Source: Nocardia ignorata NBRC 108230 (GTDB lineage: Bacteria > Actinomycetota > Actinomycetes > Mycobacteriales > Mycobacteriaceae). Taken from it: a DNA stretch of 64,000 bases. Both the position numbers and the translations under genes were made by a program. Location: NCBI RefSeq assembly GCF_001612905.1, contig NZ_BDBI01000028.1:147407-211406 (forward strand), read 5' to 3'. Under the pieces are notes generated by a model. That model ran no database searches. It was not told where the DNA came from and was given only the letters and a program-made list of their open reading frames with translations. Positions within the stretch are counted from its first letter, which is position 1, and the number at the start of each line of letters is the position of its first letter. Of this stretch, positions 52,856 through 61,303 are shown piece after piece.

Positions 52856-53743
52856 GTGTTCGAATTGACCAGTGCTGAAAAAGAATTGCTTCCGTCGGAT
52901 GACGATGTCGAGTTCTATCGGGAGCACGGCTGGTTCATCACACCGCGGTTGTTCACCGAGGAGGCGGTCGACGATGCGTTGGACGCTTTGGAGGCACATC
53001 AGCGGCGCGAGCGTGACTACGAGCTGCCGGGCGAGATCGACGAACTCTACGACTGGACCCCGGGCGCGGTGCACCAGATCCGCTTCAACGACTATGTCGC
53101 ACTGACCAATCGCCGCCTCCGCGATTTCATGCTGCGGCCGATAGTCGCGGCCGTTGCCGCACGGTTGGCGCAGACGAGTCAGATCAGATTGTGGCAGAGC
53201 AGCATCGTGTACAAGCAACCACAAACCGGCGGCGGCGATACCACTATCGGATGGCACGCCGAACGCGCCTACCTGCGTACCTGTACCTCCACCAATATGG
53301 TGACCGCGTGGATCGCGCTACAGGACTGCGACGAATCCATGGGTCCGGTGGTGATGATCGACGGAAGCCACCGCTGGCCGGATACCGAGGAAATTCGTGC
53401 CATCAGATACGGTCGAACATTCTTCGGCGCCGATCCCGCGTTGTTGCAGGACCGCCTCGAGCGGACCGGCATGCCACTGCGCACCGTTCCCATGTTGTTG
53501 CGCAAAGGCGAAGTCAGTTTCCATCACTGCCTGACACTGCACGGCAGCGGCCCCAATCTGAGCGGGCGGGCCAGGGTCGGTGCGACGGTGGATATGCAGG
53601 ATCGCCCGAATCTCTATCAAGCGGTTTACGACGAAGTGGGAGAACTGCTCACCACGGCGAACGACCGGATGTGCCGCAGGTTGCCGAACGGCGATTTCGA
53701 CTACAGCGACCCCGCGATCTGTCCAGTGCTGTGGGACGAGTAG
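52856..53743 (+). CDS. Phytanoyl-CoA-dioxygenase-like Fe(II)/2-oxoglutarate oxygenase (paralogue 1, HxE)
   Basis: This 295-residue PhyH-family protein opens with VEFYREHGWFITPRLFTEE, typical for the family. The metal site is His134-x-Glu136 (GWHAERA), instead of the usual HxD, with distal His229 in LTLHGSGPN and GRARVG supplying the probable 2-oxoglutarate arginine. The Asp-to-Glu change may alter metal binding or reaction type. It starts with GTG after AAAGAGGT. The next gene is a tandem copy with HxD, so the two probably do consecutive or different oxidations of the same molecule. Confidence 0.88.
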   Translation: MFELTSAEKELLPSDDDVEFYREHGWFITPRLFTEEAVDDALDALEAHQRRERDYELPGEIDELYDWTPGAVHQIRFNDYVALTNRRLRDFMLRPIVAAVAARLAQTSQIRLWQSSIVYKQPQTGGGDTTIGWHAERAYLRTCTSTNMVTAWIALQDCDESMGPVVMIDGSHRWPDTEEIRAIRYGRTFFGADPALLQDRLERTGMPLRTVPMLLRKGEVSFHHCLTLHGSGPNLSGRARVGATVDMQDRPNLYQAVYDEVGELLTTANDRMCRRLPNGDFDYSDPAICPVLWDE

Positions 53744-53755
53744 AAACGAGGAATC

Positions 53756-54646
53756 ATGTTCGAATTGTCACCGGCCGAACAGCAGTTGCTGCCATCCGAC
53801 GACGACGTCGAGTTCTATCAGCAGCACGGCTGGTTCGTTACCCCACGATTGTTCACCGACGAAGTAGTCGATGCCGCGTCGGCGGCGTTGGCTGCGCATC
53901 ACAGGGGCGAGCGCGACAGCACGTTACCTGTCACGCTCGACGAGGTGGACGACTGGATCGAGGGTTCGCCGCACCGTCTCCGGTTCAATGATCACGTCGC
54001 ACTGACCAGCGAATATCTCGGAAGTTTCATGCTCCAGCCGTTGATCGGGGCCATCGCGGCGCGACTGGCGCGGGCCGGTCAGATCAGGCTCTGGTTGAGC
54101 AGCTTGATATACAAACCACCGCGCACCGAGCACACCATCGAATGGCATTCCGACCGTGTTCATTGGCGCACCTGCACCTCCACCAAGATGTTGACCGCAT
54201 GGATCGCGCTCCAGGACAGTGACGAATCCATGGGACCCGTCGTCATGATCGACGGGAGCCACAGATGGTCCGATACCGAGCAGATACGCGCGATTCGCTA
54301 TAACGACGAGTTCATTCTCGGCGCCGACCCGGCGAAGGCGGACAATTTGCTCATGAGTACCGGAATGCCGATTCGGCGCGTGCCGCTGTTGCTACGCAAA
54401 GGGCAGGTGAGTTTCCACAGCTGCATGACGATTCACGGCAGTGGCTCGAATCTGAGCAACCTCGCGCGAGTGGGACTGATCGTGCACATGCAGGATGGCG
54501 CGAACCGATACCAGCGAGTCTACGACGAAACGGGACAATTGCAGTCGCACGTCAACGATCGACTGTGCGGCAGACTTCCGAACGGGGACGTCGACTACAG
54601 CGACCCCAAGATCTGTCCCGTGCTCTGGGATGCGACTTCGCTGTGA
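53756..54646 (+). CDS. Phytanoyl-CoA-dioxygenase-like Fe(II)/2-oxoglutarate oxygenase (paralogue 2, HxD)
   Basis: This 296-residue sister of the previous protein shares almost the same opening and a common tail (RLPNGDVDYSDPKICPVLWD). Its iron triad is complete: His131-x-Asp133 (EWHSDRVH) and His227 (MTIHGSGSN), with an arginine in LARVGL. It lies 12 bases after its copy, clearly from tandem duplication. It is the last gene of the rightward run that begins at 40658 and is followed by a GC-rich hairpin. Confidence 0.9.
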   Translation: MFELSPAEQQLLPSDDDVEFYQQHGWFVTPRLFTDEVVDAASAALAAHHRGERDSTLPVTLDEVDDWIEGSPHRLRFNDHVALTSEYLGSFMLQPLIGAIAARLARAGQIRLWLSSLIYKPPRTEHTIEWHSDRVHWRTCTSTKMLTAWIALQDSDESMGPVVMIDGSHRWSDTEQIRAIRYNDEFILGADPAKADNLLMSTGMPIRRVPLLLRKGQVSFHSCMTIHGSGSNLSNLARVGLIVHMQDGANRYQRVYDETGQLQSHVNDRLCGRLPNGDVDYSDPKICPVLWDATSL

Positions 54647-54671
54647 CGGTGGGCCGCAAGCCGTGCGGGTA

Positions 54672-54690
54672 CGCGCCGCAGGGCGGCGCG
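54672..54690. terminator. Hairpin after the oxygenase run
   Basis: CGCGCCGC (54672-54679) and GCGGCGCG (54683-54690) form a perfect eight-pair stem over a three-base loop, 25 bases after the last rightward stop and before the end of the converging DUF6879 gene. No T-tract follows. Confidence 0.6.
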
Positions 54691-54719
54691 GTTCGCGGGG
54701 ACGGTGGTGACCGGTCACG

Positions 54720-55262
54720 TCAGGGGAGGCCGGCCCCCGGTACGTAGTCGTTGTGGGGCACGGCTTTTGCCCACAACGCGTCACGTATGGCGATCGCGCG
54801 GGCGACTTCGACCGGGTCGTGCGTCAGGCCGTAACCCACGAAATCCTCCGCGTCGAACAAGGTCCAGGCGAGTGTGTCGTCGTCGATCAGACACCACTCG
54901 TCGGTGGTGTAGTCCTCCGACGGGCACCAGTGCCGGGGGAGCCAGCGAATGTCTTCACCGTGTGCCTGGTTGCGATCGGTCACCGCGTGGAGAAAACGGA
55001 TGTAATCGGTCAGCGGTTCGGTGACCACTCGCACGCGTTGCATAGCGACTCCTCGTGCGGTGGTCGCGTCGCTCAGGTCTTCCCATTCCTTCCACAACAC
55101 CGGGTAGTCGTCCGGGTCGAGCGGCACCAGGCCGGCCTGATATCGACGCATCGGTTCGTGTTCGTCGCTCACGACGTGGTCGTCTTCCACCTCGAATTGA
55201 AAGGCGCGGTACCGAGCCTGCTCGAACAGCGAAGCCAGCTCGGCGCGGGGGAGAAACAGCAT
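54720..55262 (-). CDS. DUF6879 family protein
   Basis: This 180-residue acidic protein fits DUF6879: an opening LPRAELASLFEQARYRAFQFE, the central MQRVRVVTEPLTDYIRFLHAV and AHGEDIRWLP, and a C-terminal ARAIAIRDALWAKAVP. In actinobacteria such proteins usually sit beside an XRE-type helix-turn-helix regulator; none is present here. The start is ATG 55262, or the GTG six bases earlier that forms GTGA with the stop of the oxygenase gene upstream. Either way it is translationally coupled to that oxygenase. Function unknown. Confidence 0.78.
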   Translation of the reverse strand: MLFLPRAELASLFEQARYRAFQFEVEDDHVVSDEHEPMRRYQAGLVPLDPDDYPVLWKEWEDLSDATTARGVAMQRVRVVTEPLTDYIRFLHAVTDRNQAHGEDIRWLPRHWCPSEDYTTDEWCLIDDDTLAWTLFDAEDFVGYGLTHDPVEVARAIAIRDALWAKAVPHNDYVPGAGLP

Positions 55263-55264
55263 CG

Positions 55265-56386
55265 TCACCACGCTCCGTTGATCGAGGGGCGAACCCCGGC
55301 AGGTCCAGAGGTGTTCGGGCTCGTCATATTCCGGCATCGTTCGGACAGCCTGTCGGCAACCTTTGTCATGAATTCTTTGCCACTGATCGGCGGCCGTTCC
55401 GGTTGAAATCCCGGTAGAACTTCGAGGATCGCCGCCTCATAGGGATGAAGTGTATAGAGGACCGTCACCCGGGGCGCGGCGCGCTGGGCGGGATCGCGTG
55501 GCACGCTGACACGATGTGTGCAGGCGCGAAAGCGATTGTCACTGATATAGCCGAGCCATTTACCACTGATGACGACCAGGGAGTCGGCCGGCGTGTACAC
55601 CCTGCTCCACGCCTCGTTCTGCGGGCGATATACCTGTAGTCCTTCGACCGGGCTTCCGGTCATCAAACTGAGCAGCCCGTAGTCCTCGTGAGACAGCACG
55701 CGCGCGGGCGAGGCGAGGTCCTCGAGGGGTGAGCTGATCGGTGGGTAGTGATTCAACCTCAGGACGTCGTTCGTGGGGGAGATGTTCTGGTCGTAGAGCG
55801 ACGGATCGACGTCGAGGTACTGCAGCAGGGCTCTGCCGAGCTGCTGGGTGAGCTCCTCGCACGCATGCCAGAATTTTCTGAATGCTGATTCGTATTTCTC
55901 GTCGGGCCAGTGGCCGAGAGCCACGTCCGCGTCTTCTCCGGTGATTCGGAACGCTGATCGGTCGAATTCCCACGCTTCCACCGCATGCGGCAGCGCAGGC
56001 ATACTTTCCTGGAGTGGAACGTACCCCAGATAGTAGGGTTCGCCGTATGCGCAGTCCGTCGAAACGAACTTCATCTTCTGGTCTTCGGGCACCGTTGTGA
56101 AAATGTTCAGTGCGTTGCGATCGATGGCCTGAAGTTCGTCGGCGCCGATTCCGTGGCCGGTCAATATCGCGATACCGACGTCCACCATGGCGGTACCGAG
56201 CTGGTCGATGAAACGATCTCGTGCTGCCGGGGTGCCGCGCAGATCCGCCATGTCGCAGACCTGTGGTCGGAAATCATCGTCGAAATTGTCCTCGTGGCTC
56301 TCGACGAGTGTGTATCCGGAATAGGCTCGATCGGTTTCCGGGGCTCCGAAATCTGATACCGCATCGCTGGTTTCTTTGTCGCTCAC
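55265..56386 (-). CDS. Isopenicillin-N-synthase-like Fe(II)/2-oxoglutarate oxygenase (paralogue 3)
   Basis: This 373-residue oxygenase is related to the pair at the left end of the cluster: YTLVESHEDNFDDDFRPQVC, the HxD in LSHEDYGLLSL, the distal His in CTHRVSVPRD and the arginine in PRVTVLY. It is longer by about 25 residues at the C-terminus (MTSPNTSGPAGVRPSINGAW). The GTG start has AGGGGTG six bases before it. It is on the opposite strand, head to head with the ABC transporter, and is followed by the DUF6879 gene. Its position marks the other edge of the biosynthetic genes. Confidence 0.9.
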   Translation of the reverse strand: MSDKETSDAVSDFGAPETDRAYSGYTLVESHEDNFDDDFRPQVCDMADLRGTPAARDRFIDQLGTAMVDVGIAILTGHGIGADELQAIDRNALNIFTTVPEDQKMKFVSTDCAYGEPYYLGYVPLQESMPALPHAVEAWEFDRSAFRITGEDADVALGHWPDEKYESAFRKFWHACEELTQQLGRALLQYLDVDPSLYDQNISPTNDVLRLNHYPPISSPLEDLASPARVLSHEDYGLLSLMTGSPVEGLQVYRPQNEAWSRVYTPADSLVVISGKWLGYISDNRFRACTHRVSVPRDPAQRAAPRVTVLYTLHPYEAAILEVLPGFQPERPPISGKEFMTKVADRLSERCRNMTSPNTSGPAGVRPSINGAW

Positions 56387-56962
56387 GTCTTCACCCCTGA
56401 CGGACGATGATATCCAAGCACAACAACTCGGGCCGGCGCCCGGGAAATAGTCGAGGAGAGGTACACGATAGAAGCACGGACCGGATCTGTGAATCACAGA
56501 AGGCGTGATCGTTCGCGTCTCGGTTGTCGCGGGTCTGTGCTGTATTCAACATCGCATCACCACGGCCGTGCTGTCAATAGATGCCGCACATTACGGAGCT
56601 CTCGTGTCAAGCCCTGTGGACCGCGACTCCGGAGCGCATCGCCTCGGATCATCCAGTCCTGCTTCGGCTTCCGAAAACGCGCCGAACGCCGCCGTAATTC
56701 GGTCATCTGTGCACCCTCGACGTCGGCTGGTCGGCCGGCTCGCTGCTCGCCGTCGCTCGCTGTGAAGCGCGGTTTTCGGTTGTGCCGCGCACGATTTCGA
56801 GATCTGTCCCCGGATTCCTGTGTGACACTTGAGATTCGGATCATGCGTGAGGTCGTCGCAAAGGGGTTGGGTGGCGGACCTCGGAACGAAATCGGATGTC
56901 GCTCGCGATGCCGGTAGAGCCCGGCACCTCGCCCGCGACGGCTCTGAAAGGTGCGTTGCGAT
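56387..56962. other. 576-base divergent intergenic region
   Basis: No gene is supported between the leftward oxygenase and the rightward binding-protein gene. The one clear element is an inverted repeat TCTGTGA-A-TCACAGA at 56486-56500; its 13-base core occurs, inverted, once more at 49803-49815. The region must hold both divergent promoters, but no consensus -35/-10 pair stands out. Confidence 0.6.
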
Positions 56963-58573
56963 ATGGGCACTACCGCGGACCGACGGACGTTCCTGAAGGC
57001 CACCGCGCTCGTCGCGGTGGGGGAAGCCCTCGGAGTATCGGCGTTGCTGTCGGCATGTTCAGGCGGATCCCGTGGAGCCGTGACGTTCGGTGACACGATC
57101 CGGTTCGGGTTCCTGGCCGACATGCAGGTGCCCGACCCCGACATCTTCTACGAGGGCGAGGGTCTACAGGTGACCCTGAACGTCTACGAAGGCTTGGTCG
57201 CCTACGCCCCCGATTCATCCGAGATCGTGCCCGGCCTGGCCGAGTCGTGGACGGTCACCGACGACGGGCTCACCTACATGTTCAAGCTCCGTGCCGGTGT
57301 CACCTTTCACGACGGCACGCCGATGACAGCCGCCACGATCATCACAAGCTTTGAACGACGTTCGGCGATCGACCAAGCACCCGCCTACCTGATCGCCGAC
57401 GTCGAGTCGATGTCCGCGCCCGACGACTTCACGCTCGTGATCGAACTCGCCCATCCGGTCCAACCGTTCCTCGACTACCTCGCCTGCCCGTGGGGGCTCA
57501 AAGCGGTGAGCCCGACCGCGATACAGGCCCACAGCGTGAACGGTGACCTGGCTCAGGACTGGTTGAGCACCCACGATGCGGGAACCGGCCCCTACCGGAT
57601 CACCGAGTTCGTGCCGAGCAGTCACTACACGCTGACCGCGTACGACGGCTACTGGGGGACGAAACCGGAATTCACCACCCTGCGCATCGAGATCATCCCG
57701 GACATCATGTCGCAACGCCTGTTGCTCGAGCAGGGCCAGCTGGACATGATCACCAAGGGTCTGCCGATCGCCGCGATCGAGGCGATGCGGGCGAACCCGG
57801 CGTTGACCGTGACGGAGCACCCGACGGCGTTCAAATCGTCGATCTTCCTGAACTGGAAGAAGGGCCCGTTCGCCGATACCGCGTTCCGCCAGGCGATGCG
57901 CAAGGCGGTGGACGTTCCCGCGCTGATCGAACCCGCTTACGGCTCGACCGTCGCACGATCCACCCAGTTCTACCCGGCCGGAGTGCTGCCGGACGGCGCC
58001 GCACCGGATGCGCCGGACCACGACACCGCCGAACTGAAGGCATTGATCGCGAAACTGCCGGACGGCGACAAGCGGATCGACGTCGCCTACGACGAGGCCG
58101 GCGGCGCCACCGATGCCCGTGTCGCCGAACTCCTTCAGACGCAGCTCGCGGCATTGGGACTGGCCGCTACGGTGCGGGCCATGCCGACCTCGCAGGTATT
58201 CGCCCTGCATTCGACACCGGTCGGGCAGCAGCCGCACATGTTGGTCCACGGGTCCGGCGGCGACGCGCTCAACGCCGACACCACACTGCGGATCTTCTTC
58301 CGCACCGGCGTCTCCCCGATCAACTGGTTCAACTATTCGGACACCACGCTGGACGCCGTCATGGACGCCGGGAAACGATCACTCGGCAAAGCAGAGGCCG
58401 AACGGCACTGGGTCGAGGGCGCCGAGATCGTGATGGGTCAGGCCTGGATCATCAACCTCTGCGATATCGAGGACGTGATCGTGACCGGTTCGGGCATCGG
58501 CGACATCGTCCATACGCTGCTCGGCACGGGCATGGTTCCTGTCAACCTGCTCCGGAAGGTGACAGCGAGGTGA
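56963..58573 (+). CDS. ABC substrate-binding lipoprotein, peptide/nickel (SBP family 5), Tat-type signal
   Basis: This 536-residue exported protein has a twin-arginine signal (DRRTFLK, arginines 7 and 8) and a lipobox LSAC with cysteine 32. The mature part has the family-5 marks VTLNVYEGLVAY, GLAESWTVTDDGLTYMFKLR and VTFHDGTPMTAA. Such proteins bind di- or oligopeptides, nickel chelates, opine metallophores or sugars. It is followed by a GTGA overlap with the transporter gene. Beside a biosynthetic cluster it could import a self-made chelator or a precursor; the ligand is unknown. GTG 56951 is an alternative start. Confidence 0.9.
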   Translation: MGTTADRRTFLKATALVAVGEALGVSALLSACSGGSRGAVTFGDTIRFGFLADMQVPDPDIFYEGEGLQVTLNVYEGLVAYAPDSSEIVPGLAESWTVTDDGLTYMFKLRAGVTFHDGTPMTAATIITSFERRSAIDQAPAYLIADVESMSAPDDFTLVIELAHPVQPFLDYLACPWGLKAVSPTAIQAHSVNGDLAQDWLSTHDAGTGPYRITEFVPSSHYTLTAYDGYWGTKPEFTTLRIEIIPDIMSQRLLLEQGQLDMITKGLPIAAIEAMRANPALTVTEHPTAFKSSIFLNWKKGPFADTAFRQAMRKAVDVPALIEPAYGSTVARSTQFYPAGVLPDGAAPDAPDHDTAELKALIAKLPDGDKRIDVAYDEAGGATDARVAELLQTQLAALGLAATVRAMPTSQVFALHSTPVGQQPHMLVHGSGGDALNADTTLRIFFRTGVSPINWFNYSDTTLDAVMDAGKRSLGKAEAERHWVEGAEIVMGQAWIINLCDIEDVIVTGSGIGDIVHTLLGTGMVPVNLLRKVTAR

Positions 58574-61257
58574 AGCACTTCCGCGCAGGAGCAGCCGACG
58601 GGGACGAAGGCGGCCGCCTTCCGCGTGCATGTGTCAGCGACCTCGAGGTGACGTTTCGCCACCGGGGCGTCGCGGTGCACGCGGTTCGGGGAGTGAGCAT
58701 CGAGATCGCGGCCGGGGAGATCATCGCGCTCGTGGGGGAATCCGGTTCCGGCAAGAGCGTTTTGGGGCTGAGCCTGCTCGGACTGCCGGTGGGCGACCCA
58801 CCTGCCGTCGTCACCGGGCGGGCCGAGGTTTGTGGCGTCGACATGATTGCCGCCTCGCCGGCCGAGCGACGGAGAGTCCGGCGCGCGCATCTGGGCGCGG
58901 TGTTCCAGAATCCGATGACTTCGCTGAACCCGACGATGCGGATCGGCGAGCAGGTGCGGGAGGTCGCGGGCTCGACCGCGGAGGCGGTCCGGCTGCTCGA
59001 CCTGGTCGGCATCCCACAGCCAGATCGCAGGCTGCGCTCGTATCCGCACGAGCTGTCGGCGGGAATGCGGCAACGAGTCATGATCGCGATCGCGATCGCC
59101 ACGCGACCGGACCTGATCATCGCCGACGAGCCTACTTCGGCGCTCGATGTCACGGTGCAGGCGCAGGTTCTGGCCCTGCTCCGCGACCTGCGAGCCGAAC
59201 TCGGCTGTTCGGTATTGCTGATCACCCACGAGATCGGCGTCGCCGCCGCGGTCGCCGACCGGGTCGCGGTCATGTACGGCGGTCGCCTGATCGAGGTCGG
59301 CGCCACGGCCGACGTCCTCGCCACCCCCGCGCACCCCTACACCGTCGGCCTTCTGGATTCGCGCCTCGATCTCAGCCTGCCGGTGAACCATCGAATACCT
59401 GTGCTGACGGGCATGCCACCCGATCCCCGGGACCCCGCGCCGGGTTGCCCGTTCGCTCCGCGATGTTCGCTTCGCACCGAGGACTGTGCGAAGTCGCCGA
59501 TCCCGCTGACACCGGCCGGCTTCCACGCGGGCGAGGCCGCGTGCATCCTTCCGGCAGAGGTCGACCGGAACCGAGCGCGTGGGCCGGCCTCCGCCTTCTC
59601 ACCGTTGGAGCACCCCGACCGCTCGCGACCGGCCGTCCGGTGCCGCGGTGTCGGCAAGAGCTTCCGCCTTCGCACCGGATCGGTCCGGCGCGAGGTGCAT
59701 ACGGTGCTTCGCGACCTCGACTTGCAGGTGGAAGCAGGCGAGGCCGTCGCGGTGGTCGGCGAGTCGGGCTCGGGAAAATCGACTCTGCTCAGGCTGATCG
59801 CGGGATTGGAGAAACCGGACCGCGGCGTCGTCGAGGTGTCCGGTACGTCGACGCAGATGATCTTCCAAGACGTCAGCGCGTCGCTGACACCGTGGCTGAC
59901 CGTCGAGCGACAGGTCGGTGAACGGCTGCCGAGGACACTCGGCCGGGCCGAGCGCCGGGCCCGGGTGATCACCGCCCTCGAACGCGTGGGGCTCCCGGCG
60001 GCCGTCGCCGACCTGCGTGCCGCCAGTTTGTCGACGGGGCAGCGGCAGCGCGTGGCGTTCGCGCGGGCGACGATCGTCGTTCCCGACGTATTGCTGTGTG
60101 ACGAACCGACTTCGGCGCTGGACGCACCGCTGGCGGCGTCGACATTGAACCTGATCCAGACGCTGCGACGCGAGTTCGGGCTGACGGTCGTCTTCGTCAC
60201 CCACGATCTGGCCGCGGCGCGTTTCGTCGCCGACCGCATCGCCGTGATGTTTCGCGGCGAGATCGTCGAGATCGGCGCCGCCGAGAAGGTCGCCCACGCA
60301 CCGTCGCACCCTTACAGCAAGGCGCTGGTGGAGGCCGTACCGAATATCGGGAGCGCACCGGAACAGCGGCTCGCCGAGCCGGCAGATGCCGTGCCGGCGT
60401 CGGCGCCGCTGACCGGTGGCGCGGGCGTCGAATCGGCACCGGCGGCGGCAGCGGTGCGCGGACGCGTGAAACCGAGTGAGGTGATCACGTTGTGTGTGCT
60501 CGCGATGCTGATCGTCGTCATGCTCGGCGCACCCTGGATCGCGCCGTACGACCCCGATCTCCCGGTCGGGAATCCGACATCCCCTCCCGATGCGGCGCAC
60601 TGGCTCGGTACCGATGAGGTCGGGCGCGACATCGCGAGCCGCGTGTTGGTCGGCATGCGCGCCAGTTGGTTAGGCGCCCTGTGCGTGATCGCCTCGGGAA
60701 TCGTCATCGGCGGGACCGTGGGAGCGGTCGCGGGCACCCTCGGCGGAATCGTCGACCGGATCCTGATGCGGATCACCGACATCTTCATCGCCCTGCCCGC
60801 GGCGTTGCTCGCGATCGCCGTCGTAGCCGCGATCGGGCCGTCGTATGTTCATACGCTGGTGGCGGTGGCACTGGTCTGGTGGCCGTTGTACGCGCGAGTC
60901 GTGCGGGGCGAGGTGACAAGACTCCGATCCCAGCCGCACATCGGCGCCGCACGGATGGCGGGTGCAGGCCGCTTCGAACTCGGTCGGCTCCACCTGCTTC
61001 CGGGCGCATGGCCGCCGACCATTGTCGCGGCGAGTCTCGACGTCGGCGCCTTGATCCTGATGCTGTCCGGACTTTCCTTCATCGGTCTCGGTGCTCCCGC
61101 CCCCGCTCCCGAGCTGGGCGCGATGTCCGCGAGGGGGCTGCCGTACCTGCTCGATTCCTGGTGGGTGCCGATCATGCCCGCGATCGGACTGTTGGTGCTC
61201 GCCACGATCGCCAACCTCGCCGGCGATGTCATCCGTGACCGCCTCACCGATCGCTGA
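58570..61257 (+). CDS. Fused dipeptide-type ABC transporter: ATPase-ATPase-permease in one chain
   Basis: This 895-residue protein joins three parts normally encoded by separate genes. The first ATPase (about 20-330) has Walker A GESGSGKS, ELSAGMRQR, IIADEPTSALD and the cysteine-containing OppD tail CPFAPRCSLRTEDC. The second ATPase (about 355-600) has GESGSGKST, SLSTGQRQR and LLCDEPTSALD. A DppC-type permease fills about 637-895, with the GTDEVGRDIASRVLVGMRAS start and the EAA-like loop GAARMAGAGRFELGRLHLLP. The reading frame is continuous and uninterrupted across both junctions. With the lipoprotein upstream and the permease downstream it completes one importer. Confidence 0.93.
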   Translation: MKHFRAGAADGDEGGRLPRACVSDLEVTFRHRGVAVHAVRGVSIEIAAGEIIALVGESGSGKSVLGLSLLGLPVGDPPAVVTGRAEVCGVDMIAASPAERRRVRRAHLGAVFQNPMTSLNPTMRIGEQVREVAGSTAEAVRLLDLVGIPQPDRRLRSYPHELSAGMRQRVMIAIAIATRPDLIIADEPTSALDVTVQAQVLALLRDLRAELGCSVLLITHEIGVAAAVADRVAVMYGGRLIEVGATADVLATPAHPYTVGLLDSRLDLSLPVNHRIPVLTGMPPDPRDPAPGCPFAPRCSLRTEDCAKSPIPLTPAGFHAGEAACILPAEVDRNRARGPASAFSPLEHPDRSRPAVRCRGVGKSFRLRTGSVRREVHTVLRDLDLQVEAGEAVAVVGESGSGKSTLLRLIAGLEKPDRGVVEVSGTSTQMIFQDVSASLTPWLTVERQVGERLPRTLGRAERRARVITALERVGLPAAVADLRAASLSTGQRQRVAFARATIVVPDVLLCDEPTSALDAPLAASTLNLIQTLRREFGLTVVFVTHDLAAARFVADRIAVMFRGEIVEIGAAEKVAHAPSHPYSKALVEAVPNIGSAPEQRLAEPADAVPASAPLTGGAGVESAPAAAAVRGRVKPSEVITLCVLAMLIVVMLGAPWIAPYDPDLPVGNPTSPPDAAHWLGTDEVGRDIASRVLVGMRASWLGALCVIASGIVIGGTVGAVAGTLGGIVDRILMRITDIFIALPAALLAIAVVAAIGPSYVHTLVAVALVWWPLYARVVRGEVTRLRSQPHIGAARMAGAGRFELGRLHLLPGAWPPTIVAASLDVGALILMLSGLSFIGLGAPAPAPELGAMSARGLPYLLDSWWVPIMPAIGLLVLATIANLAGDVIRDRLTDR

Positions 61258-61303
61258 CCGCAGGCCGAAATCGCCTCTCCTCCTGCGCAAGGGAGAACTT
61301 CGA

